Of a stretch of 64,000 nucleotides of DNA, positions 7,472-15,804 are shown piece after piece (position 1 is the first letter of the stretch; every line of letters begins with the position of its first letter). Location: positions 1 through 64,000 of the forward strand of contig JADJSH010000019.1 in the NCBI GenBank assembly GCA_016711805.1. Direction: 5' to 3'. Origin of the DNA: Bacteroidota bacterium. GTDB lineage: Bacteria > Bacteroidota > Bacteroidia > B-17B0 > Aurantibacillaceae. The notes beneath the pieces are model-generated. The model was given only the letters and a program-made list of their open reading frames with translations, ran no database searches and was not told where the DNA came from. Position numbers and translations under genes: made by a program.

Positions 7472-10400
7472 ATGATTCATTTCTTCGGAAACCAATCCAA
7501 CACCGTTTTTGCAGTTCAAGCACAAGATTCCATCTCATCAGAAAACATTCAAAAATTAAATTGGCTTTTTGCTGATGCACATAAAATAGAGAAATCTGTA
7601 TTGACGGATTTTTTTGTTGGCCCACGTGCCGCTATGATTACACCTTGGAGTACTAATGCGGTTGAGATTACCCAAAACATGGGAATTACTGGCATTATCC
7701 GAATTGAAGAATTTGAAAAAGTAGCATCAGACTTTACTGCTTTTGATCCAATGCTTTCTCAAAAGTATAGCGAATTGAATCAAGATATTTACACGATTAA
7801 TGTAAAGCCTGAGCCCATTTTAGATATTACTGATATTGCCGCTTACAATAAATCTGAAGGTTTAGCTTTAAGCGGAGAAGAAGTAGATTACTTAAATAAC
7901 TTATCTACAAAGTTAGGACGTAAATTAACCGACTCTGAAATCTTTGCTTTCTCTCAAGCAAATTCAGAACACTGTCGCCATAAAATATTTAATGGAACAT
8001 TTGTGATTGATGGCGAAACTAAACCAACTTCTCTTTTCAAATTAATTAAAAAAACATCAGAGACGAATCCTAACGATATCGTTTCTGCTTATAAAGACAA
8101 TGTGGCTTTTGTGAAAGGACCTACGGTTGTTCAGTTTGCGCCTAAGACTTCAGACAAAGCAGATTTTTACCAAGAAAAAGAATTTGATTCGGTTTTATCT
8201 TTAAAAGCAGAAACACATAATTTCCCAACAACGGTTGAACCTTTTAATGGCGCCGCAACTGGTTCGGGTGGAGAAATTCGCGACCGTTTAGCAGGAGGCC
8301 AAGGTTCATTGCCATTGGCAGGAACAGCTGTTTACATGACTTCTTATTCTCGTTTAGAAAACGGAAGAGAGTGGGAGAAAGGAATGAGCGAAAGACCTTG
8401 GTTGTATCAAACACCAATGGATATTTTAATCAAAGCATCTAATGGTGCTTCTGATTTTGGAAATAAATTTGGTCAGCCATTAATTACAGGTTCGGTATTA
8501 ACCTTTGAGCACGACGAAAATAATCGCAAGATTGGTTATGATAAAGTAATTATGCAAGCTGGCGGAATTGGTTACGGGAAATTAAATCAAGCCATTAAAA
8601 AAACGCCAAGCAAAGGAGATAAGATTGTTATTTTAGGTGGAGAAAATTACCGCATTGGAATGGGTGGAGCAGCTGTTTCTTCAGCCGATACAGGTGCTTT
8701 TGGTTCTGGAATCGAATTAAATGCTATCCAACGTTCTAATCCCGAAATGCAAAAACGCGCCGCTAATGCCATTCGTGGTTTAGTAGAAAGTGATAACAAT
8801 CCAATTTTATCTATTCACGATCATGGTGCTGGTGGACACTTAAACTGTTTATCAGAATTAGTAGAAGCTACAGGTGGTTTAATTGATTTGGATAAATTGC
8901 CAGTGGGCGATCCAACCTTATCAGCTAAAGAAATTATTGGTAACGAATCACAAGAACGTATGGGCTTAGTGATTGGTGAAAAAGATATAGCGACTTTACA
9001 ACGTATTGCCGACCGCGAGCGTTCGCCAATGTATCAAGTAGGTGATGTAACAAACGACCATCGTTTTACTTTTCAATCAAAATCGACTGGTTTAAAACCA
9101 ATGGATTATGCTTTGGAAGATTTTTTTGGAAGCTCTCCAAAAACCATCATGACGGATAAAAACGTTCAACGCAGTTATGCAGAGTTAACGTATTCAACAG
9201 CTAATGTTCCTGCTTACTTAAATCAAGTGTTGCAATTAGAAGCTGTTGCTTGTAAAGATTGGTTAACAAATAAAGTTGACCGTTGTGTAGGCGGACGAGT
9301 TGCCAAACAACAATGTGCGGGTCCATTACAATTACCATTAAACAATGTGGGTGTAATGGCATTAGATTATAAAGGTAAAGAAGGTATTGCCACAACTATT
9401 GGTCATTCATCAATTGCGGCATTAATAGATCCAGCAGCAGGCTCAAGAACTGCGATTGCAGAAGCTTTATCTAATTTAGTTTGGGCGCCATTAAAAGATA
9501 ATTTACAATCGGTGTCTTTATCAGCTAACTGGATGTGGGCTTGCAAGAACGAAGGCGAAGATGCTCGTTTATACGAAGCAGTAAAAGCTTGTTCGGATTT
9601 TGCCATTGAATTAGGAATCAATATTCCAACAGGAAAAGATTCTTTATCCATGAAACAAAAATATCCTAACGATGAGGTAATTGCTCCTGGAACGGTTATT
9701 ATTTCAGCTGCAGGAAACTGCTCAAACATTACTAAAGTGGTTGAGCCGGTTTTGAAACGTAATGGTGGTAACATTTATTATTTGAATTTATCTCAAGATA
9801 CATTCAAATTAGGAGGTACATCTTTTGCGCAAATATTAAATAAAATTGGGACTGAAGTTCCAACCATTAAAGATGGTGCTTACTTTAAAAAAGCATTTAA
9901 TGTATTACAAGATTTAATTAAAGAACGTAAAATCAAAGCAGGTCACGATGTTGGCAGCGGTGGTTTAGTAACGACTTTATTAGAACTATGTTTTGCAGAT
10001 GTAAACTTAGGTGCGAATTATGATTTATCTTCTTTAAAAGAAAGTGATACCGTAAAAGCCTTATTTAATGAAAATATTGCTGTTGTTTTCCAAGCAGATG
10101 CTTCTGTAGAGGCAGAGTTTGCAAAACATAAGGTTGAGGTTTTTAAAATTGGTTCGGTTGCTGAAGGTAATTCAGTAACCATTAAGAACAATGCCGATAC
10201 TTTTACTTTCAATGTTTCTGAAACAAGAGATACTTGGTATAAAACCTCTTTCTTATTAGATTCTAAGCAATCTAAAAATGGAATGGCGCAAGAGCGTTAT
10301 ACTAATTATAAAAACCAAGCCTTACAATTTACTTTCCCTAAACAGTTTGATGGTAAATTGCCAGTGATTGATTCTTCTAAACCTCGTCCTAAAGCAGCGA

Positions 10401-11131
10401 TTATTCGTGAGAAAGGTTCTAACTCAGAACGTGAAATGGCTAATGCTATGTATTTAGCAGGTTTTGATGTTAAGGATATTCATATGACAGATTTAATTTC
10501 GGGTAGAGAAAACTTGGAAGATGTTCAGTTTATTGGAGCAGTTGGAGGTTTCTCTAATTCAGATGTATTAGGTTCTGCTAAAGGTTGGGCAGGTGCATTT
10601 TTATATAACGAAAAAGCAAACACCGCTTTAAAGAATTTCTTTAAGCGTGAAGATACTTTATCAGTAGGTATTTGCAACGGTTGTCAGTTAATGATGGAAT
10701 TAGAATTAATTAATCCTGAACATGAAGTTCATGGAAAGATGAAACATAATACTTCACAAAAGCATGAGAGCGGATTTACATCAGTGAAGATTCAAAAAAA
10801 TAATTCAATCATGCTTTCAACTTTAGAGGGAAGTACTTTAGGTGTTTGGATTTCACATGGAGAAGGTAAATTTAAATTACCTTATGCAGAAGACAAATAT
10901 AACATCGTTGCAAAGTATGCATATGCCAATTATCCTGCTAATCCAAATGGTTCAGATTTTAATACGGCCATGATGTGTGATACAACGGGAAGACATTTGG
11001 TAATGATGCCGCATATTGAGCGTTCTACGTTTCCTTGGAATTGGGCTAATTATCCTGAGAGACATGATGAGGTTTCTCCTTGGTTAGAAGCTTTTGTGAA
11101 TGCAAAGAATTGGATTGAGAAAAAGAAATAA
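7472..11131 (+). CDS. purL: Phosphoribosylformylglycinamidine synthase (single-chain)
   Basis: Fourth step of IMP synthesis: FGAR + Gln + ATP to FGAM. The ATG at 7472 (MIHFFGNQSN) is taken as start. An upstream in-frame extension overlaps the promoter. About 1219 residues, the size of large single-chain PurL. An N-terminal PurS-like part is followed by FGAM synthase domains with HSEHCRHK-like NSEHCRHK and AETHNFPTTVEPFNGA..., the second synthase half, and a C-terminal class I glutaminase: nucleophile region VGICNGCQLM and the H/E pair in PHIERSTFPW. The frame is uninterrupted over 3.6 kb, a useful contrast to the broken genes elsewhere. Purine synthesis genes do not cluster here. Confidence 0.97.
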   Translation: MIHFFGNQSNTVFAVQAQDSISSENIQKLNWLFADAHKIEKSVLTDFFVGPRAAMITPWSTNAVEITQNMGITGIIRIEEFEKVASDFTAFDPMLSQKYSELNQDIYTINVKPEPILDITDIAAYNKSEGLALSGEEVDYLNNLSTKLGRKLTDSEIFAFSQANSEHCRHKIFNGTFVIDGETKPTSLFKLIKKTSETNPNDIVSAYKDNVAFVKGPTVVQFAPKTSDKADFYQEKEFDSVLSLKAETHNFPTTVEPFNGAATGSGGEIRDRLAGGQGSLPLAGTAVYMTSYSRLENGREWEKGMSERPWLYQTPMDILIKASNGASDFGNKFGQPLITGSVLTFEHDENNRKIGYDKVIMQAGGIGYGKLNQAIKKTPSKGDKIVILGGENYRIGMGGAAVSSADTGAFGSGIELNAIQRSNPEMQKRAANAIRGLVESDNNPILSIHDHGAGGHLNCLSELVEATGGLIDLDKLPVGDPTLSAKEIIGNESQERMGLVIGEKDIATLQRIADRERSPMYQVGDVTNDHRFTFQSKSTGLKPMDYALEDFFGSSPKTIMTDKNVQRSYAELTYSTANVPAYLNQVLQLEAVACKDWLTNKVDRCVGGRVAKQQCAGPLQLPLNNVGVMALDYKGKEGIATTIGHSSIAALIDPAAGSRTAIAEALSNLVWAPLKDNLQSVSLSANWMWACKNEGEDARLYEAVKACSDFAIELGINIPTGKDSLSMKQKYPNDEVIAPGTVIISAAGNCSNITKVVEPVLKRNGGNIYYLNLSQDTFKLGGTSFAQILNKIGTEVPTIKDGAYFKKAFNVLQDLIKERKIKAGHDVGSGGLVTTLLELCFADVNLGANYDLSSLKESDTVKALFNENIAVVFQADASVEAEFAKHKVEVFKIGSVAEGNSVTIKNNADTFTFNVSETRDTWYKTSFLLDSKQSKNGMAQERYTNYKNQALQFTFPKQFDGKLPVIDSSKPRPKAAIIREKGSNSEREMANAMYLAGFDVKDIHMTDLISGRENLEDVQFIGAVGGFSNSDVLGSAKGWAGAFLYNEKANTALKNFFKREDTLSVGICNGCQLMMELELINPEHEVHGKMKHNTSQKHESGFTSVKIQKNNSIMLSTLEGSTLGVWISHGEGKFKLPYAEDKYNIVAKYAYANYPANPNGSDFNTAMMCDTTGRHLVMMPHIERSTFPWNWANYPERHDEVSPWLEAFVNAKNWIEKKK

Positions 11132-11134
11132 AAT

Positions 11135-11165
11135 AAAAAGGCTGTTTATAAAACAGCCTTTTTAT
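11135..11165. terminator. Bidirectional intrinsic terminator after purL
   Basis: AAAAAGGCTGTTT (11135-11147) / AAACAGCCTTTTT (11151-11163), T-runs on both strands. Confidence 0.9.
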
Positions 11166-11170
11166 TTTAT

Positions 11171-11275
11171 TTGCGTTAGGGATTGTAGTGGAAATCCTTT
11201 TGCGCTGAGTTTACGAAGTGTCAAAAGATTGGAACGAAAAGCCCGACAGCCATGCGGCTGGAACGCCCAATAAAA
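11171..11275. repeat. Intergenic repeat with GGGATTG and AGCCCG boxes
   Basis: Reads GCGTTAGGGATTGTAGTGG...AAAGCCCGACAGCCATGCGGCTGGAACGCCC, with a CAGCC/GGCTG hairpin near the end. A related, longer text is present at 21548-21840. I recognise the AGGGATTG.AGTGGAAA...AGCCCG pattern as a dispersed intergenic family in Flavobacteria-like genomes. It lies between the 3' ends of purL and gldN. Confidence 0.5.
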
Positions 11276-11276
11276 A

Positions 11277-12138
11277 TTAGTAATTCCATAAATCATGTTC
11301 CCAAGTAAAGATTCCCATTTTTATTTTATCAGCTTCTACTAAAGCATCAATGCCTTTTTGATATTGATCAATATAACGATCTTGCACATTCGATTCTTTG
11401 ACGATGAGGCTTGAGAATTGACGTTTCCAAAAGATATCATCTAGACTTCTGCGTTCAGCATCATTTTTAAAATTGTACACATCGTTGCGGGCAAAGTAGG
11501 GGCGGCAAGAAGGAAAATATACCCAATATACTTCTCTAAAATAATCACGTTCGGCATTGTATTCGAAAGCGGCAATACCAACAATACGAACTTCTAAACT
11601 CGATTTTTGTCTATCAAAAAACCAATCTTCTTTTAATCTGAATTTTAAGATACGTTCGTATATGCTTGTAGAATCATAAACAGGAACATACTCGGTTGTT
11701 TCATTGCCTAAAGGATCATAAACGATATTGGGAACGGTGTCGATTTTTACAATTCTGTTTTTGAATTCACCTGGTTCATAAGGAATTAAAAAATTCTTCG
11801 TCTTTAAAAGCAACAATGTTTCCGTTTAAAATCTGCCGAGTAATAGTCTGAAATAAAGAACTACGACAGGCATTAAATTCTAATGGATAATACAAAGGCT
11901 GATTTTGTTTTTCTCGCATATCAATATCTCTCCAAACGCGTTTTTCCCAAGCTACATCACCTTCTCGTAAACTCGTGTAGTTAATAGCTCTTCTGTTGCC
12001 AACGTTTTTGTCATGCACGCCACAGGGATTTATTTGTGTGCTAGGGTAGGTTGGAGGATTGAATGTGTCTTGTGCTTTTAATACAGCGTTGGTTGCTATG
12101 AGTGAAATAGCAATCCATAAAATTTTAGTGGTTTTCAT
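11277..12138 (-). CDS. gldN: GldN-family T9SS/gliding protein (one frameshift)
   Basis: GldN (PorN) forms a periplasmic ring with GldK below the T9SS outer-membrane channel. The N-terminal part (from 12138) has a signal peptide ending VLKAQ. The C-terminal part carries family hallmarks: a central DWFFDRQKS.LEVRIVGIA segment, VYFPSCRPYFARND, and the terminal ...FTWEHDLWNY, which closely matches the conserved FEHDMWNY end. The frame breaks in a six-base A run (11788-11793). Joined length is about 287 residues, somewhat shorter than the usual 300-330. Unusually, gldK, gldL and gldM are not adjacent, so this is an orphan gldN or a GldO-like paralogue. The next gene upstream is an unrelated secreted protein. 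Confidence 0.85.
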
Positions 12139-12207
12139 GGCGCATGAGTTTAGTTGGTTACAACTATAACTGATGAGCTTAGGAAAAGATACGATAAAAA
12201 TATAAAC

Positions 12208-13155
12208 TTACTTCTTACCCTTCTTTTTATAGGTAACGGTCGCGGCAATAAAGGTTAAGTTTATCATAGGAATTTTAACCCATTCGTCCATAATACTTTC
12301 TCTGATTAATAAATCGGTAGAACCGAACATGGCAGGTTTAGCGCCAATATTCATTTGTGAATTGGATGAATAAATACATTCTAAAGCAATAATGAAATCG
12401 TCGGTTACTTGGATGTTTTGTTTAGAAACATCAATTTCATGAACTTGTGTTTTACCAATCGATTTTATGATAATAGGTTCTTTTAACTCATTATTAGAAT
12501 TTACAACTTTTACCACTCCAATAGGTGTTAAAACTCTTTTAACGGTTTTACCTTCTGAGTAAATATTGATTCGGAAAATAGCAGTATCCTTTTCTCCTAA
12601 ACAAGCTTTAAATTGAATTTTATCAATAAAAGTTTCTTGTCCCTTTTTAATAGAAATTTTATTTCCTATTTCAATTCCCGCTGATTTTTCGCTAATGCCT
12701 TTTTCTTTATAACGACGAACAGAAGCAGTGTCTTTTTGTTTTAATCCGCTGAGGTTAACGCATTCTAAATCAGCAACACTAGTTGTTCCTAATACTTTAG
12801 TTTCATATTCATCAGGTCGCACAACCGTTGTGGCTAATTGATAAACTTCTTCGGTAACAATAATTGGAGTATTAGCTTGGCAAGCTTTTTTGAAATCTCC
12901 TACACTCATTACCAAAGGATAATAACCAATCGAAGTAATTTGTAAAGTGTCTGTTTCTTTTTCGGAAGTAATTTTTAATTTAAAATTACCGTTGTCATCG
13001 GTAATAATACCAAAGGCCTTTGCTGGAATACCAATATTAACATATGGCACTCCTTTTTGATTTTTATCTTTTACAACGCCTGTTAATTCTTGGGCATTAA
13101 TTGTTAATGCTGAAACATATAAAAGTCCCAAGCCTAAAATAATAGATTTAATCAT
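12208..13155 (-). CDS. Exported protein with carboxypeptidase-like regulatory domain
   Basis: 315 residues. The signal peptide (ends LTINAQ) is followed by ELTGVVKDKNQKGVPYVNIG, TDDNGNFKLKI and DTLQITSIGYYPL (about residues 22-90), the CarboxypepD_reg-like/CNA-B fold common at the N-termini of TonB receptors. No plug or barrel follows. The remaining 200 residues are strand-rich and unassigned. Homologues exist as free-standing exported proteins of unknown role in Bacteroidota. It lies 5 bp after der and is probably co-transcribed with it. Confidence 0.7.
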   Translation of the reverse strand: MIKSIILGLGLLYVSALTINAQELTGVVKDKNQKGVPYVNIGIPAKAFGIITDDNGNFKLKITSEKETDTLQITSIGYYPLVMSVGDFKKACQANTPIIVTEEVYQLATTVVRPDEYETKVLGTTSVADLECVNLSGLKQKDTASVRRYKEKGISEKSAGIEIGNKISIKKGQETFIDKIQFKACLGEKDTAIFRINIYSEGKTVKRVLTPIGVVKVVNSNNELKEPIIIKSIGKTQVHEIDVSKQNIQVTDDFIIALECIYSSNSQMNIGAKPAMFGSTDLLIRESIMDEWVKIPMINLTFIAATVTYKKKGKK

Positions 13156-13160
13156 GTGGA

Positions 13161-14471
13161 TTAGCTTTTTGCTCTGAAATAAAATGAAACAGGAACACCA
13201 GTAAAATTAAAGCTTTCACGAAATTTATTTTCTAAGAATCGCTTGTAAGCATCGGTTAAATACTGAGGCGAATTACAAAAGAAAACAAAAGCACAGGTAT
13301 CTTTAATTTGAGTTACGTATTTAATTTTTACAATTTTTCCTTTCACTGCTGGTGGTGGGAAGTTTTCAATTAATGGTAAAAAGTATTCGTTTAATTTACT
13401 TGTAGGTATTTTAGTAGAACGATTCTGATAAACTTCCATTGCCACATCAATCACTTTCATGATACGTTGCTTTTCGGTAACAGATGTAAAAATAATAGGT
13501 ACATCTTTAAAAGGCATCATACTAATTCTGATTTGCTCTTCAAAGTGTTTAGTAGTCATGGTATTTTTTTCTTCAACTAAATCCCATTTATTTACAACTA
13601 CAACAATGCCTTTATGATTTTTTACAATTAAGTGAATGATATTTAAATCTTGTGATTCAATCCCTTGTGTAGCATCTAACATTAATACACATACATCAGA
13701 TGTTTCGATAGCTCTGATAGTACGCATCACACTATAAAACTCAATATCTTCGTGTACTTTAGCTTTCTTACGCATACCAGCGGTATCAATCAATAAGAAA
13801 TCATGTCCAAATTTATTGTAACGTGTATGAATGGTATCTCTTGTAGTTCCTGCAATAGCAGTCACAATATTTCTTTCTTCGCCTAATAAAGCATTCGTTA
13901 AAGAAGATTTTCCTACGTTTGGACGGCCAACAATAGCAATTTTTGGTAAATCACTACCTTCAATGGCTCCTGTATCATCAGGAAATGTTTTTACTAAAGC
14001 ATCCATTAAATCGCCAGTTCCCATTCCGCTATTGGAAGAAACACAGTATGGATCACCTAAACCAAGGCTATAAAATTCAGCGGCATAAGAATTACGCTTA
14101 TTGTTATCTATTTTATTAATGACTAATAAAACGGGTTTTTTACTTTGACGTACAATATTTACCACGTCTTTATCAAATTGAGTAACACCATCCGTTACAT
14201 CCACCATAAAAATGATGGTTGTACTTTCGTCAACGGCAATTTGAACTTGTTTACGGATTTCTTCTTCAAAAATATCGTCGCTACCTTTAATGTAACCACC
14301 GGTATCTACTACCGAAAATTCAACGCCATTCCAGTTAGACTTACCATAATGTCTATCACGGGTTACACCAGGTTCATCATCAACAATGGCTTCACGCGAC
14401 TCGGTTAATCTATTAAAAAGTGTTGATTTCCCAACATTAGGGCGACCAACGATGGCTACTAAATTTGACAT
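13161..14471 (-). CDS. der: Ribosome-assembly GTPase Der (EngA)
   Basis: Essential GTPase needed for 50S subunit maturation. 436 residues with two G domains in tandem: G1 GRPNVGKST (about residue 8) with DTGGY, NKID (about 118), and a second G1 GRPNVGKSS (about 182) with DTAGM and NKWD (about 295). A C-terminal KH-like domain (about 350-436) ends PVSFYFRAKS. All nucleotide-binding motifs are intact. The gene reads away from carA's terminus and leads a short operon with the regulatory-domain protein. Confidence 0.97.
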   Translation of the reverse strand: MSNLVAIVGRPNVGKSTLFNRLTESREAIVDDEPGVTRDRHYGKSNWNGVEFSVVDTGGYIKGSDDIFEEEIRKQVQIAVDESTTIIFMVDVTDGVTQFDKDVVNIVRQSKKPVLLVINKIDNNKRNSYAAEFYSLGLGDPYCVSSNSGMGTGDLMDALVKTFPDDTGAIEGSDLPKIAIVGRPNVGKSSLTNALLGEERNIVTAIAGTTRDTIHTRYNKFGHDFLLIDTAGMRKKAKVHEDIEFYSVMRTIRAIETSDVCVLMLDATQGIESQDLNIIHLIVKNHKGIVVVVNKWDLVEEKNTMTTKHFEEQIRISMMPFKDVPIIFTSVTEKQRIMKVIDVAMEVYQNRSTKIPTSKLNEYFLPLIENFPPPAVKGKIVKIKYVTQIKDTCAFVFFCNSPQYLTDAYKRFLENKFRESFNFTGVPVSFYFRAKS

Positions 14472-14551
14472 GGCGCGAAGGTAACAAAAAAAGCCAAAAA
14501 TTAATGGTTTTTAATGCAAGATTAGCCAAATTGGGCTATTAGTAAGAGGAA

Positions 14552-15669
14552 TTACTTTTTTGAAGCCTTGATATTGCTCACAAAATCATCAAATAAGTAA
14601 CGAGAGTCTAATGGACCAGGGCAAGCCTCTGGATGATATTGTACTGAAAATACGGGTTTATTTTTGATACGAATCCCTTCAATAGTGTTATCGTTCAAAT
14701 TCACATGAGTAATTTCAATTGCTGGATTTTTAGCAATATCCTCAGCATTTACAGTAAAACCATGATTTTGAGAGGTGATTTCGCTTTTACCAGTAATGAT
14801 ATTTTTTACGGGGTGGTTAATACCGCGGTGACCTGCATGCATTTTATATGTCGAAATTCCTTGAGATTCAGCTAATAATTGGTGACCTAAACAAATCCCG
14901 AATACAGGTTTTCCAGTCACTACTATTTCTTTAATTAAAGCAATCTCATCTTTCATCACACCTGGATCTCCAGGACCGTTACTTAACATGATGCCATCTG
15001 GGTTAAAATCTAAAACATCTTTGACAGATGATTTCATTGGGAATACTTTTAAGAAACAATCTCTTTCCGCTAACGAACGTAAGATGTTTTTCTTTACACC
15101 AAAATCCAAAACCGCTACTTTATGAGTTGCGGTAGATTCTCCGAAATTGTAATCTTTAGTTGTTGCAACTTTAGAAGATAACTCTAAACCTTCCATTTTA
15201 GGAACCTTTGCTAGTAATGCTTTTAAAGAATCAATATCAGCATTATCGGATGAGATAATGCAATTCATCGCGCCTTTATCTCTAATGTATCGAACAATGG
15301 CGCGAGTATCAACATCGCTAATAGCTACAACACCATCATTTACAAAATAGTCTTGTAATGATTGTTGAGCGCGTTTACGTGAAAAACCATCATTAAATTT
15401 TTTGCAAATCATACCAGAAATTTTGATGCTATCGCTTTCTACTTCGCTTTCTTCAATACCATAATTTCCAACATGAACGTTGTTCATCACGACTATTTGC
15501 CCGAAATAAGAAGGATCAGTAAAAAAATTTCTTGGTAGCCAGTCATACCAGTATTAAAACAAATTTCCCCGGTAGTAGTTCCAATTTTTCCGGCAGCTTT
15601 GCCTTCAAAAATTTTACCGTCTTCTAATAAAAGGATGGCTTTTGGCTTAGTTTGATATTTTAGTTGCAT
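14552..15669 (-). CDS. carA: Carbamoyl-phosphate synthase small (glutaminase) subunit (one frameshift)
   Basis: Supplies ammonia from glutamine to CarB for arginine and pyrimidine synthesis. The ATG at 15669 gives MQLKYQTKPKAILLLEDG..., typical for CarA, and runs to TGMTGYQEIF. There a 7-base run (15521-15527) shifts the frame. The rest (DPSYFGQIVVMNN...) continues to 14552. Joined length is about 372 residues. The glutaminase domain has FGICLGHQLL (Cys nucleophile) and YHPEACPGP (His-Glu). Two bases too many (or one too few) in the homopolymer would explain the break. As with accC, sequence error is the simplest reading. carB is not in the window. Confidence 0.92.
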
Positions 15670-15756
15670 AGGTTTTTAGAAAGGTTTTTCTAAAAATCAA
15701 AAGTGCGAATAATTTAAAGAATGGAAAAGCGTTGTTAATAGGTTTTTAATAAATAC

Positions 15757-15787
15757 AAAAAAGGCTATCAATATTGATAGCCTTTTT
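15757..15787. terminator. Bidirectional terminator between carA and the delta-60 protein
   Basis: AAAAAGGCTATCA (15758-15770) pairs with TGATAGCCTTTTT (15775-15787), loop ATAT. It would end the delta-60 gene on the minus strand (stop at 15805). Confidence 0.85.
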
Positions 15788-15804
15788 AAATATGTTTTTA
15801 TAAA

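Noticed and set aside
15521..15527. Programmed ribosomal frameshift in carA (and similar at accC)
   Set aside because: No programmed frameshifting is known for these genes and no stimulatory structure is evident; homopolymer error is simpler.
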